Source: SAR92 clade bacterium | GTDB lineage: Bacteria; Pseudomonadota; Gammaproteobacteria; Pseudomonadales; Porticoccaceae | NCBI GenBank assembly: GCA_004211905.1 | Contig: SHBP01000010.1 | Location: forward strand, 20,169-84,168 | Length of the DNA: 64,000 nt | Reading direction: 5' to 3' | In this document: one piece after another, positions 53,107 through 62,184 of the stretch | Layout of the letters: every line of letters starts with the position of its first letter | Numbering within the stretch: the stretch's first letter is position 1 | Notes under the pieces: generated by a model | What the model was told of the DNA's origin: nothing | Databases searched by the model: none | Seen by the model: the letters and a program-made list of their open reading frames with translations, nothing else | Translations under genes and position numbers: made by a program

Positions 53107-55016
53107 AAAAATCTCTCTTTGCGCACAATATTACTCGTCGTGATTTTCTCAATGGCACCTCTGCAGGTATGGGGGCCATGTTACTTGGCTTAGGGGCACC
53201 GAATGCTCTGTCCTCTCAAACAACCCCGCGGCCCTCGCTCGGCCAAGACTGGTATGGCTATGGCGGCGTCGGTGATTACCGTACCTCCCACGGTAATACA
53301 CCAGAGATGGTTGCCGATGCGCACCGGCTGCGTGATCGTGGGTTTGCTCAGAGTCTTGACCAAATAGAATCAGAAGAAGAATACGACTATGTCGTAGTTG
53401 GATGCGGCATCGCCGGACTGTCAGCCGGGCTGGAATTTAGTAAGACTCGCAAAGATGGGCAGTCCTGCCTGATGCTGGACAACCACCCGATCTTTGGTGG
53501 TGAAGCCAAAGAAAATGAATTTGATGTGAACGGGACTCGCTTAATTGCGCCCCAGGGAGCCAATGGCTTTTTTATTCCTGAGTCTGTAGATGATCCGGCA
53601 GCCGCTATGGGTGACCCCCGTTACTATGCCGAACTAGGTCTACCCCGCGAATTCCAGTTTCGTGACTGGCCCGGCAACCGCAAGCCGATGAAATTCTGCG
53701 CCGACAATTACGGTTATCTGGTCAAAGGTCTGCAAGAAAATACCAGCGTAGGTCACTTCTTTAATGACGGCCAGTCGGGTAGTGGCAGCTGGGCAATCGA
53801 TATGTGGGCCAACCAATTGAAGAATACGCCGCTGTCTCAGACCAAACGGGAAAACCTACTGCGCTGGTATCACACTGGTGCGGTGCGCGACTATGCCAGC
53901 GACGCCGAAGCCATTGCTGATCTGGATCGGATGTCCTACAAGGAGTTTCTTGAAAAAGAGCTGGGCTTCGGACCTGAGGCTGCCGGCTATAGCGATTTGT
54001 TCCTTGCCTCGGCCAATGGTTTAGGCAGCGATGCCACGTCCGCCTATGCCGCCTATAAATTGCCCATGTCAGGTTTTATGGATATGCCACCACCAGAATT
54101 AAAGCGAACTTCTTTCCCGGGCGGCAATTCCGGCTTCGCCAGGTATTTTCTCAAGCGTCTGATTCCACGGGGCATAGAAGGCGCAGATCGCTTTGAAGAT
54201 ATTATTACCAGGCGGATTAATTTTCAGGCGCTAGATCGTCCAGACCAGCCAATACGAATGCGTTTTAACTCAACCGTATTAAGCGTTAAACATGAAGGTC
54301 CGTCAGATTCTGCAGAGGGTGTTAGGCTGGTATATATACGCGATGGAAAACTGCATGCAATACGCGCCAAAGGCGTGGTTATGGCTACCGGCAGCTGGAT
54401 AAATCGTCATGTTGTGAGGGACTTACCGACCGAGTTGTCCGAGGCCTGCTCGACATTCCAATATGCGCCGTTTCTAGTTGCCAATGTAGCGCTAAATAAC
54501 TGGCACTTCCTCTATAAGCTAGGCATCTCGGCAGCCATTTGGGACAGAGCTGAAGGCGACTTTGGCTATACCTGCAATATCCGCAACCCTATGCAGGTAG
54601 GCAACTATCAGCCCCCATTAGATCCTAACAAGCCAACCGTGCTGACCTTTTATACGCCATTTTATTACCCAGGGTTAGACGTTGCCACGCAAGGTGCCAT
54701 GGGACGAGGAGAAATGATGGCCACCTCCTATAGTGATTATGAGCGTCAGATCTATGAGCAGATGATGAAACTGTTTGGTTCATCAGGATTTAATCCTCAA
54801 CGTGATGTCTCTGGTGTTATTCTAAATCGCTGGGGACATGCATATTCGGTGCCCTACCCAGGTTTTTATGGCGGCAAAGGTGGTATTGCGCCTCGTGATA
54901 TTATCCGCAAAGGCTATGGCCGTATCGCATTTGGCCATGCCGAGTTAGATGGCCTGCAGCACTACGGTCCAGCGGCAGATGAAGGCAGACGAGCCATGAC
55001 TCAGGTACTTACATAG
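53103..55016 (+). CDS. Tat-exported FAD-dependent oxidoreductase, spermidine-dehydrogenase-like
   Basis: 637 residues. Twin-arginine signal NITRRDFLNGTSAGMGAMLLGLGAPNA, so exported folded with its cofactor. FAD-binding Rossmann motif YDYVVVGCGIAGLSAGLEF and LDNHPIFGGEAKENEFDVNG, a pattern known from spermidine dehydrogenase and related periplasmic amine oxidases. ATG 53103 overlaps the stop of the amidohydrolase gene (ATGA). In the D-amino-acid region, oxidation of an amine or D-amino acid would fit, but the substrate cannot be inferred from motifs. Last gene of the operon; no hairpin terminator is apparent after it. Confidence 0.85.
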   Translation: MKKSLFAHNITRRDFLNGTSAGMGAMLLGLGAPNALSSQTTPRPSLGQDWYGYGGVGDYRTSHGNTPEMVADAHRLRDRGFAQSLDQIESEEEYDYVVVGCGIAGLSAGLEFSKTRKDGQSCLMLDNHPIFGGEAKENEFDVNGTRLIAPQGANGFFIPESVDDPAAAMGDPRYYAELGLPREFQFRDWPGNRKPMKFCADNYGYLVKGLQENTSVGHFFNDGQSGSGSWAIDMWANQLKNTPLSQTKRENLLRWYHTGAVRDYASDAEAIADLDRMSYKEFLEKELGFGPEAAGYSDLFLASANGLGSDATSAYAAYKLPMSGFMDMPPPELKRTSFPGGNSGFARYFLKRLIPRGIEGADRFEDIITRRINFQALDRPDQPIRMRFNSTVLSVKHEGPSDSAEGVRLVYIRDGKLHAIRAKGVVMATGSWINRHVVRDLPTELSEACSTFQYAPFLVANVALNNWHFLYKLGISAAIWDRAEGDFGYTCNIRNPMQVGNYQPPLDPNKPTVLTFYTPFYYPGLDVATQGAMGRGEMMATSYSDYERQIYEQMMKLFGSSGFNPQRDVSGVILNRWGHAYSVPYPGFYGGKGGIAPRDIIRKGYGRIAFGHAELDGLQHYGPAADEGRRAMTQVLT

Positions 55017-55166
55017 GGCTTCAATGCCCGGTGTTTTACTGTATCCAACAACACTTATCTCTCTGATATTAAGGTACTCTTGAATTCAGTAGAGTGAGAA
55101 TTACTAGAGCTTAGTATTCACTACTATGTGGTCAAATTTTTTGAGATTGCAGTAGGTTTATATTTT

Positions 55167-56168
55167 TTAGGGCTCTATGCAATCAAGCAGTTGAGCCTCT
55201 AATGAGGCATCAATACTATCGGAGATAATCTCAATTCGACTCTCAAGGCAATCATCTAATTCAACCTCAGTTAGAGCATCCGCGCTTAGGTTATAACCGA
55301 AGATTCCCTCGTCAGTTATAAATACTGCTTTCATTCTCTCAACCCTCAACCCTGCCAATAGTAAAATCAGCTGTTGACGACTAAATACTTTTTCTTGAGA
55401 AATACGCCACCCAACACTAAAAAAGCCTTCACCTTTGTTCACAGCCTTGATGTAACCGCACTGTGGAATAATATCGTCGGTAATTGATGTTGTAACTTGG
55501 TGGTCATGATGATGATTCGATTGACATGGAAGGCTTGCTATTGGACCTTGCAACGTTGCCAGATCAACCTCCCCAAATTCTGCAAAAATCACATTGGCAT
55601 GCTTCTGACCCTGGTGCTTAACGTAGTCTACCAAACTCGCCCTATCGCTCTCCCTGTATAAATCTAGCTTGTTTCCTATGATGGTGTCGGCAATGGCTAT
55701 CTGCTGATTAAACGTATCATGGCTGGTGTAGCGCTGGTCGGTTAGTTTTCTTGCATCTACCAAAGTAAGTGTTTTTTGTACTGACAATACTTTTTTATAG
55801 TACTCAGCTGAAAGCACTTGAAGTACCTCTTTGGGGTGTCCAAGTCCAGTAGGTTCGATAAGCAGGCGATCAGGTTTGGCCTTTGATAATAGTTGATTTA
55901 ACGCGATTTGCATGGGTAATCCAGAAGCACAACACATGCATCCACCAGGGACTTCACGGATAAAAATACCCTGCTCTTTACTATATTGTCCATTCAGTAA
56001 ACTGCCATCTACGCCTATCTCACCGAACTCATTAACCAACACCGCCCACCTTTCGTGGGCTGGTTTTTGACTCAGTAAATGCAAAATGGCCGACGTTTTT
56101 CCAACCCCCAAGAACCCAGTAATAATATTCGTAGGTACTGCGGGAGTCTGAAGCGAATTGGAATTCAT
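55167..56168 (-). CDS. COG0523 / CobW-family GTPase, zinc-linked
   Basis: 333 residues. G3E GTPase with Walker A GFLGVGKTSAIL, the metal-binding GGCMCCASG motif (CxCC), and NKLD-type specificity (IIGNKLDLYRE). A His-rich loop SNHHHDHQ in the middle is a likely metal site. Proposed role of the family: metal insertion or transfer, here probably zinc, because it is the third gene after zur and the MerC-like gene. C-terminal CobW domain about 225-333. Distinct from the other COG0523 gene (58128-59324), which has the longer ZigA build. Confidence 0.87.
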   Translation of the reverse strand: MNSNSLQTPAVPTNIITGFLGVGKTSAILHLLSQKPAHERWAVLVNEFGEIGVDGSLLNGQYSKEQGIFIREVPGGCMCCASGLPMQIALNQLLSKAKPDRLLIEPTGLGHPKEVLQVLSAEYYKKVLSVQKTLTLVDARKLTDQRYTSHDTFNQQIAIADTIIGNKLDLYRESDRASLVDYVKHQGQKHANVIFAEFGEVDLATLQGPIASLPCQSNHHHDHQVTTSITDDIIPQCGYIKAVNKGEGFFSVGWRISQEKVFSRQQLILLLAGLRVERMKAVFITDEGIFGYNLSADALTEVELDDCLESRIEIISDSIDASLEAQLLDCIEP

Positions 56169-56204
56169 AGGGTAGTCTGTAACCGCTATAGCTCGGGAAT
56201 AGAA

Positions 56205-56624
56205 TTAAACACTCTGATCTGCTGGGCAGGCACAGTCTTTATGATCTTGTGCGCGACATAAACGGAAGTTAAGCCAGTGCGCTACCGCAACACAACCTGC
56301 TCCGAGAACTGTCAGTATTTTTTCACCCGACTCGCCAATTCGCGCTTCTCCTAGCACTAATGCCAAAACTAACATCGCCAATCCAGTGAATCCCCAGGAG
56401 ATAAACTGATATCTGCTGTGTTCTTTACACCCTAAGCTTAAGGCATAAATACTGCAGGGAATCACTGCTATTACCATCCAGAGGTGAAAAGCCTCATTAT
56501 CAAGATTCAATGCCGCAATGCTTGGTAGCATTAAAATTACAACGGGTAAAAACAAACAGTGGATAGCACAAGCGATTGACAATCCAATGGCCATCTTATC
56601 TGTTATTGCTTGTTCTGTTTTCAT
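56205..56624 (-). CDS. MerC-domain membrane protein
   Basis: 139 residues with four hydrophobic helices. MerC-type Cys pair in the first helix (SIACAIHCLFLPV) and a second Cys cluster in the C-terminal tail (FRLCRAQDHKDCACPADQ). MerC proteins move mercuric or other soft metal ions; in zinc-starvation clusters like this the carried ion may be zinc. It lies 18 bases after zur and 36 before the COG0523 gene, one transcript. Transport has not been shown for this type. Confidence 0.8.
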   Translation of the reverse strand: MKTEQAITDKMAIGLSIACAIHCLFLPVVILMLPSIAALNLDNEAFHLWMVIAVIPCSIYALSLGCKEHSRYQFISWGFTGLAMLVLALVLGEARIGESGEKILTVLGAGCVAVAHWLNFRLCRAQDHKDCACPADQSV

Positions 56625-56642
56625 GGGGTTCTTTCCTAATAT

Positions 56643-57104
56643 TTAAGCCGCCTGCGCGACACAACCTTCACATAGGCAGTTCATTTCTAACTGTGTGTTT
56701 ACAAGCTTGAACCCAGCCTCATTGACGCTTTCTCGAAGCTCATCAATCGTTGCTGGTTTGATACCAATTTCTTTCACTTTGCTGCACTGTCTGCAAATTA
56801 AAAACTGCGGGACAGCGTGCTCATGGCTACAGCTTATATGAGCACAAGCGACATACTTGTTTGCAAGGCTAAGCTTATGCACTAGATGCTCGTCTTCAAG
56901 AAATTCTAAAATGCGGTATACAGACATAGCTGGCATACTTTCGCCGAATTGCTGTTTGCACACATCAATTAACTCATAAGCAGAAAGCGCCTTTTCAGAT
57001 TGGATGAGTCCAGCCAAAACCTGTTTTCGTTTTACAGTTAAACGAGCACCGTGGGCTTTGCAATGCTGCTCTGCGTGTCCAATAATTCTGTCGACGTGAT
57101 TCAT
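56643..57104 (-). CDS. zur: Zur, zinc-responsive Fur-family repressor
   Basis: 153 residues. Fur fold: DNA-binding half (RLTVKRKQVLAGLIQSEKALSAYELIDVCKQQFGESMPAMSVYRILEFLEDEHLVHKL) and a metal/dimer half with Cys/His (VACAHISCSHEHAVPQFLICRQCSKVKEIG and MNCLCEGCVAQAA), the Cys-rich pattern that marks Zur rather than Fur. First gene of zur-merC-cobW, and the region upstream has a candidate Zur box at 57276-57294, suggesting self-regulation. Confidence 0.92.
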   Translation of the reverse strand: MNHVDRIIGHAEQHCKAHGARLTVKRKQVLAGLIQSEKALSAYELIDVCKQQFGESMPAMSVYRILEFLEDEHLVHKLSLANKYVACAHISCSHEHAVPQFLICRQCSKVKEIGIKPATIDELRESVNEAGFKLVNTQLEMNCLCEGCVAQAA

Positions 57105-57441
57105 GGTAGTTACCTATAACGATATGATGTAAGACTATCGGAATTGTGAGCAATTATTTATCACCGCACACATACTTGCTATTGGCAGGCTTCTTGTTTG
57201 GCCAGTAATTTATTTCCTTGTTCTGAACTTCGTCGAGGCTCTTTCAATCGACCCTAGGAGCTAAAATTACTGTGCTATGTTACAACATATCATTTATTTT
57301 TACCAGTTAGGCCATGTCCTTAGAGGCTCTATAAATCTTGTAAATAGACCGCGACTTTAAGAGACTTTTTGATGTCGAATGTCTTATTAGACTAGATAAT
57401 TCTTCCCTCAATTGACAATCTGATGCTTGGCAATGACCTAA
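57105..57441. other. intergenic region between zur and the DUF1826 gene
   Basis: 337 bases. The only clear element is the Zur-box candidate near 57276-57294. No gene is visible. Confidence 0.5.
57276..57294. promoter_or_regulatory. candidate Zur box upstream of zur
   Basis: TATGTTACAACATATCATT; core TATGTT-AC-AACATA is a perfect inverted repeat and resembles the gammaproteobacterial Zur consensus (GTTATNTNATAACATAAC type). It shares 16 of 19 bases with the site upstream of the ZigA-type gene. Confidence 0.65.
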
Positions 57442-58143
57442 TCAGTGGCTAAAATCCAGAGTCAATAATAAACGACGCTCACTGTCAGGTAAGCTAGGTG
57501 AGCGATGCACCAAACCAGCGTTTTCATTTCCTTCCCAAAGCTCACCTTTTAGCAGGCCAACATCCCCGCAGTTTAGTTGTTGAATGTCGTGGTGATTTTG
57601 GTACAACCCTGATTCATGGTCTGGCTTACCTTGGCTGCCAACACCCAGTTTACTGCGATTAACTGCCTGATGAGGCAACCACTCTGTAGCCACACCTTGA
57701 AAGGTTGTGACCAAACGACAGGGTACTTTGTCGGCATGAAACTTTGGGCACATCGCGCGATCAAGTATTGCTAAACGTAATCCAGCTCGTTTAATCTCAA
57801 AAAGGCAGCAAAACATATCAACTAGTTCGGTAATGTTTTCACTAAGTTCTGATTGATCCGTATCTCCTAAAGCTTCACTAACACTTAAAAGCGCGCTTTG
57901 TGGCGTGACGGTCATAGATGTTTCAAAATTTGTGTTCGCTTTCAAAAAGTCGTCGACAGATTGTCTGAGCGTTCCAGATAACTTACGCTGCCAGACAACG
58001 ATATTGGTGTCTTCTCGGTAGATATTAGTCAAAACTCTCGGCTCACCACTCTTAATAACGCCTCGAATTTCTACTTCTCTGCCATTAACAGAATTATCAT
58101 TAGGCGGATGGGCAAGGTTTAAAGAATTCATGCTTGCTCCCAA
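57442..58143 (-). CDS. DUF1826 family protein
   Basis: 233 residues, function of the family unknown. Seen: [31 protein letters not shown] with an H-x-D pattern and a later [21 protein letters not shown], which together resemble the facial triad of Fe/2-oxoglutarate oxygenases; this is my reading, not an established annotation. Start overlaps the ZigA-type GTPase gene by 16 bases, so the pair is translationally coupled. DUF1826 is often found next to zinc-regulated COG0523 genes. Confidence 0.75.
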   Translation of the reverse strand: MGASMNSLNLAHPPNDNSVNGREVEIRGVIKSGEPRVLTNIYREDTNIVVWQRKLSGTLRQSVDDFLKANTNFETSMTVTPQSALLSVSEALGDTDQSELSENITELVDMFCCLFEIKRAGLRLAILDRAMCPKFHADKVPCRLVTTFQGVATEWLPHQAVNRSKLGVGSQGKPDHESGLYQNHHDIQQLNCGDVGLLKGELWEGNENAGLVHRSPSLPDSERRLLLTLDFSH

Positions 58144-59324
58144 ATAGGAAATGGGTCCTGCAATGTTGTCCAGTAGGCCTTACCTCGCAACAGCTCGTCC
58201 TCACTGAGCAGGCAGTCATCCAGCGCTTGGGTCATCGCATATTGGTCCAGGCTCTGGCCAATAAACACCAGCTCCTGGCGCATATCGCCAAAGGGCTCGA
58301 CCCAGCTCTTCTTGATAGAGGCTAAATACTCTTCATCTGTAGGCCAGTTTTTCTCGGGTATAGCTTTCCAAAACATACCAGCAAACCCATAGCGTGCAAT
58401 GCCTCCCGCCTGACTCCATTGACCGGCAAATTCAGGCCGAGACGCTAACCAAAAATAGCCTTTAGAACGAATCAACTTACCGTATTTATCTGTACCATGT
58501 AAAAACTCATGAAACTTTTCTGGATGAAAAGGCCTCCTTGCTTCATAGGTAAAACTACCAATGCCATATTCCTCTGTTTCGGGAACATGTTCTCCGCGCA
58601 TTTCTTTGAGCCAACCAGGCGCCTGTTGAGCTCGCTCAAAATCAAACAAGCCAGTATTGAGCACCTCATCGATATCCACCTGACCCTGGGAAATAGGAAC
58701 AATTTTGGCATCAGTATTTAGAGTTTTTAGGATTGCCGTTAAGCGCTCTATATCAGCCGAGCTTACTAAGTCAGTTTTGCTGATCAAAATAACGTCAGCG
58801 AACTCAACTTGATCAACTAACAGATCTGCAACACTGCGTTCATCCTCTTCCCCGAGTGATTCACCTGTATCTTGTAAATATTTTGCCTCGTCATAGTCCT
58901 TCATAAAATTCACGGCATCGACCACCGTGACCATTGTGTCTAAGTCAGCAACATCTGACAGCGAAACACCGTTTTCATCAGCAAACGTGAAGGTTTCCGC
59001 TACAGGTAGAGGTTCTGAAATTCCCGTCGATTCGATAACAAGATAGTCAAACCGTCCTTCCGTGGACAGTTTGGTCACCTCTTCCAATAGATCTTCTCTC
59101 AAGGTGCAACAAATACACCCATTACTCATTTCAACAAGCTTTTCTTCGCTGCGGTTCAAAGAAACTTCACTTTGAACAATTGCCGAATCAATATTAATTT
59201 CACTCATATCATTGACAATAACTGCCACCTTCCTACCCTGGCGATTATTGAGAATGTGGCTGAGAACAGTTGTTTTACCGGCACCAAGAAAGCCCGAAAG
59301 AACAGTCACGGGTAGTTGAGTCAT
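58128..59324 (-). CDS. zigA: ZigA-type COG0523 zinc-starvation GTPase
   Basis: 398 residues. G3E GTPase: Walker [16 protein letters not shown], metal motif [17 protein letters not shown] (CxCC), VESTGISEP, and ISKTDLV for guanine specificity. The C-terminal CobW domain ends FPIWEQA. Length and domain build match ZigA/YeiR-type proteins induced by zinc limitation, thought to act as metallochaperones. The ATG at 59324 with AGGAC eight bases upstream is used; the frame to 59375 crosses the Zur-box candidate. Operon with DUF1826. Confidence 0.88.
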   Translation of the reverse strand: MTQLPVTVLSGFLGAGKTTVLSHILNNRQGRKVAVIVNDMSEINIDSAIVQSEVSLNRSEEKLVEMSNGCICCTLREDLLEEVTKLSTEGRFDYLVIESTGISEPLPVAETFTFADENGVSLSDVADLDTMVTVVDAVNFMKDYDEAKYLQDTGESLGEEDERSVADLLVDQVEFADVILISKTDLVSSADIERLTAILKTLNTDAKIVPISQGQVDIDEVLNTGLFDFERAQQAPGWLKEMRGEHVPETEEYGIGSFTYEARRPFHPEKFHEFLHGTDKYGKLIRSKGYFWLASRPEFAGQWSQAGGIARYGFAGMFWKAIPEKNWPTDEEYLASIKKSWVEPFGDMRQELVFIGQSLDQYAMTQALDDCLLSEDELLRGKAYWTTLQDPFPIWEQA

Positions 59325-59670
59325 AAAGATAGTCCTAATAAAATCATTAAAAAGAGATATGATATAACATATCATTAATATTGACTAGTCAGACTCAAAA
59401 AAGCTAGTGCGAGTGTTTACACCCTCGATATTTTCTTGCTCAAAAAGTTAAACCTATCATTAGCAAAGGCTTATTTTCTATCACTACCACCCTAGAATCC
59501 TACCCTCAAATAACTATCCAAGTTGAATCACACATCTTGGAATTTCAACACCACCATTTAACCCCCTCTTGTTGACTCTTTATTATTGAACAGTGAATAG
59601 GTATCCTTTATGTCCACGAACCTGCTAGTACTCCAACCACTCAGTGAAGATATAAAAGGAACACATTTAT
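59325..59670. other. intergenic region between zigA and SDR genes
   Basis: About 345 bases. Holds the Zur-box candidate at 59359-59377 for zigA; the rest, up to the SDR Shine-Dalgarno AAAGGAA at about 59658, shows nothing else. Confidence 0.5.
59359..59377. promoter_or_regulatory. candidate Zur box upstream of zigA
   Basis: TATGATATAACATATCATT; GATATG ... CATATC arms. It shares the pattern TATGNNANAACATATCATT with the site near zur and lies about 35 bases before the zigA start. Confidence 0.65.
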
Positions 59671-60546
59671 ATGTCTCAATTTGCAGACAAAACCGCGATC
59701 ATTAGTGGTGGCGCAGAAGGTATAGGCCTGTCTATTGCGAAAGCCTTAGGCGAGCAAAAAATGAATATTGTGCTGGCAGATATTGACCAGAAGAATCTTG
59801 AGAAGGCGAGCCTAGAATTAAGAGGTTCCGGCATCTCAGTATTGTCGGTGACGCTTGATGTTGCCGATGAAGCCCATTGGCATAACGCGGCACAGCAAGC
59901 CATTGAGAGATTCGGCAAGATTCATATGGTAGTCAACAATGCGGGCATTGGTGGAGACACCGGGCCAATTGAAAACGCACAAACCAAGGGTTGGCAGTGG
60001 GCATTAGATGTAAACCTAATGGGGGTCATGTATGGCGCTAAAGTGATGGTGCCATTGATTAAACAGCATGGTGAAGGTGGGTGGATAATCAATGTAGCCT
60101 CAATGGCGGGCATGGGTGGTATTCCCTATAATGGTGCTTATACCGCCACCAAAACAGCAGTTGTTGCCCTATCAGAAAGTTGGGCCGCTGAGCTTCAATC
60201 TAAAGGCATTAAAGTTTCTGTACTCTGCCCAGCCTTCGTGCAAACTCGGATTTACGACTCAAATAGAAATCGCCCCCTCAAATACCAAAATGATACAGCC
60301 ACCCCAACCGATGAACATGGCTTTTCAGACAAGACTAAGCATTTGGTTGAAAACGGTATCGATGTCTCAATTGTTGGCAAACGGGTTGTTGAGGCTTTAA
60401 ATGATGGCGAGTTGTATATTTTTACCCACCCCAATTATCGCGCCATTGTGCAACGAAGATTTCAAGCGATTGACGCTGCATTTGAGAGAGCAGCGCAAAG
60501 TCCACTGCTTGAGCACATAGCGAATCAGAAGCTAGATATGCTCTGA
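59671..60546 (+). CDS. short-chain dehydrogenase/reductase
   Basis: 291 residues. Rossmann motif ISGGAEGIGLSIAKAL (GxxxGxG), NNAG in MVVNNAGIGGDTG, and catalytic YxxxK in YNGAYTATKTAVV. Classical SDR; the acidic residue after strand 2 (LADIDQ) points to NAD(H) rather than NADP(H). Substrate unknown. It is convergent with the FabG4-type reductase (122 bases apart) and has a clear Shine-Dalgarno AAAGGAA. Confidence 0.9.
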   Translation: MSQFADKTAIISGGAEGIGLSIAKALGEQKMNIVLADIDQKNLEKASLELRGSGISVLSVTLDVADEAHWHNAAQQAIERFGKIHMVVNNAGIGGDTGPIENAQTKGWQWALDVNLMGVMYGAKVMVPLIKQHGEGGWIINVASMAGMGGIPYNGAYTATKTAVVALSESWAAELQSKGIKVSVLCPAFVQTRIYDSNRNRPLKYQNDTATPTDEHGFSDKTKHLVENGIDVSIVGKRVVEALNDGELYIFTHPNYRAIVQRRFQAIDAAFERAAQSPLLEHIANQKLDML

Positions 60547-60668
60547 GTGGTACACATTATCTGAATCTTACCAAAGCTTCTCCAGTCACAATGATTTAGC
60601 TCTGATAACTCCAGCTCTTAAACGCACTCGGCTTAAAAGTCATTTCTACGAACCTAGAAATACATAAA

Positions 60669-62006
60669 TCAAGCCCCTAATAAGCTTTGACCACAGACCC
60701 GAACCATATTGCCGTTAACTCCAGCCGCCTGTGGGCTGAGATAAAAGCCAATGACCTCGGCCACATCAATCGGTAGACCTCCCTGCCCGAGGGAGGACAG
60801 TCGACGTCCCATCTGCCGAGTGACGAAAGGAATCGCTGCAGTCATCTGAGTCTCAATAAATCCTGGGGCCACACCGTTGATGGTAATACCTCTGGCTGCA
60901 CAAGATTCCGATAAGGATTCAACTACTCCAATGATTGCGGCTTTGGAGAATCCATAGTTGGTCTGGCCAACATTACCAGCAATACCACTAATTGAAGCAA
61001 CTCCAATTATCTTGCCGCCGTTATCCAATAACTCGGTGTCTAGTAGCACCTTGTTAATGCTCTGCACGGCACCAAGATTTATCTGCACCAACAAATCCCA
61101 TTGATGAGGGGTCATTTTCGATAACATCTTGTCTCTGGTAATACCGGCATTGTGCACAATGGCATGTAACGTTGGACTTTGGGTCAAGCAAAAATCGCGC
61201 AACCGCTCCGGTGCGTCAGCATCGGTAATATCCAGTGGCAAACTCAAGCCGCCAATGGCCGTCATTTCCGTCGCCAGCTCATTTTCAGACTGGGGAACAT
61301 CCACACCGATTATTTCAGCGCCATCTCTGGCCAACGTCTGACTTATTGCTAGCCCAATACCTCGAGCCGCACCTGTCACCAATACCGTTTTCCCAAGCAA
61401 CGGTTTGGTCCAATCCGCATCCATATCAGCGACCGGTGCAGCTACCGTGAGCATCTGGGCATTCATAAAGGCAGAACCCGCTGAGAGTAGAAACCGAATT
61501 GGTCCCTCCAGCGCCTGATCACCACCCTTGTCCACAAGAACCAAATTAGCCGTTGCACCTTTACGACCAATCTCTTTTGCCAATGATTTAACAAAGCCAA
61601 GCAGACCACGTTGCACTGCCGCATGTTCAGTATTATTTAATGCACTGGGTTTATGCCCCACAATAATTACTCGGCCTGAGTGCGCAAGGGATTTAATGTG
61701 TTGATTAAAAAATCGATATAACTGCTCGCTTTGCTGTGCGTTGGTTATGCCAGAGGCATCAAACAGCAGGTGGCCAGTATTCTGCAGAGATTCACGACAT
61801 ACATCTGCACCAGCGGCAGAAATAAAGTCATCCATAGATTGAGCAAAGACAGACCCCTCGCTGGCACCCAGCAAGACCTGGCCCCACAACTTATGGGGTT
61901 GACTAGGGTCCTCGCGCCTAAGAGGAACCGGGTCTGGTAGCCCCACTGCAGCAAATAGTTTTTTCCCCAAGGGTGAATTAGCAAGCTCTAGATACTTATC
62001 TGTCAT
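60669..62006 (-). CDS. FabG4-type high-molecular-weight 3-oxoacyl reductase
   Basis: 445 residues, about twice the usual SDR. Residues 1-200 are a degenerate flavodoxin-like Rossmann domain (LLFDASGITNAQQSEQLYRFFNQHIKSLAHSGRVIIVG); residues about 210-445 are an active SDR: GKTVLVTGAARGIGLAISQTLA, HNAGITRDKMLSKM, YGFSKAAIIG, INGVAPGFIETQMTAAIP. This matches FabG4 (Rv0242c) of mycobacteria, an NADH-dependent 3-oxoacyl-CoA/ACP reductase. It is divergent from a thiolase, as fabG4 is from fadA2 in mycobacteria. Start at 62006 (MTDKYLELAN). Confidence 0.85.
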   Translation of the reverse strand: MTDKYLELANSPLGKKLFAAVGLPDPVPLRREDPSQPHKLWGQVLLGASEGSVFAQSMDDFISAAGADVCRESLQNTGHLLFDASGITNAQQSEQLYRFFNQHIKSLAHSGRVIIVGHKPSALNNTEHAAVQRGLLGFVKSLAKEIGRKGATANLVLVDKGGDQALEGPIRFLLSAGSAFMNAQMLTVAAPVADMDADWTKPLLGKTVLVTGAARGIGLAISQTLARDGAEIIGVDVPQSENELATEMTAIGGLSLPLDITDADAPERLRDFCLTQSPTLHAIVHNAGITRDKMLSKMTPHQWDLLVQINLGAVQSINKVLLDTELLDNGGKIIGVASISGIAGNVGQTNYGFSKAAIIGVVESLSESCAARGITINGVAPGFIETQMTAAIPFVTRQMGRRLSSLGQGGLPIDVAEVIGFYLSPQAAGVNGNMVRVCGQSLLGA

Positions 62007-62184
62007 TTGTTATTTCCTCAAAACTTTGTACTGATCAAGGTCGTTATTCTACCCCTCTAAAACACCTTATTGTTGGCCGAAATGACAAATAATCTTGCGC
62101 CCTAGCCAATGGTATTTGTATGCAGTCAATTTAGGATTGATGGTAATATCATTCTTTAAAACCGTAATCGTTAGGATCTTCGCT

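Noticed and set aside
57116..57140. GATATGATGTAAGACTATC near the zur start as a third Zur box
   Set aside because: Resembles the zigA site only in its left half and lacks the inverted-repeat symmetry.
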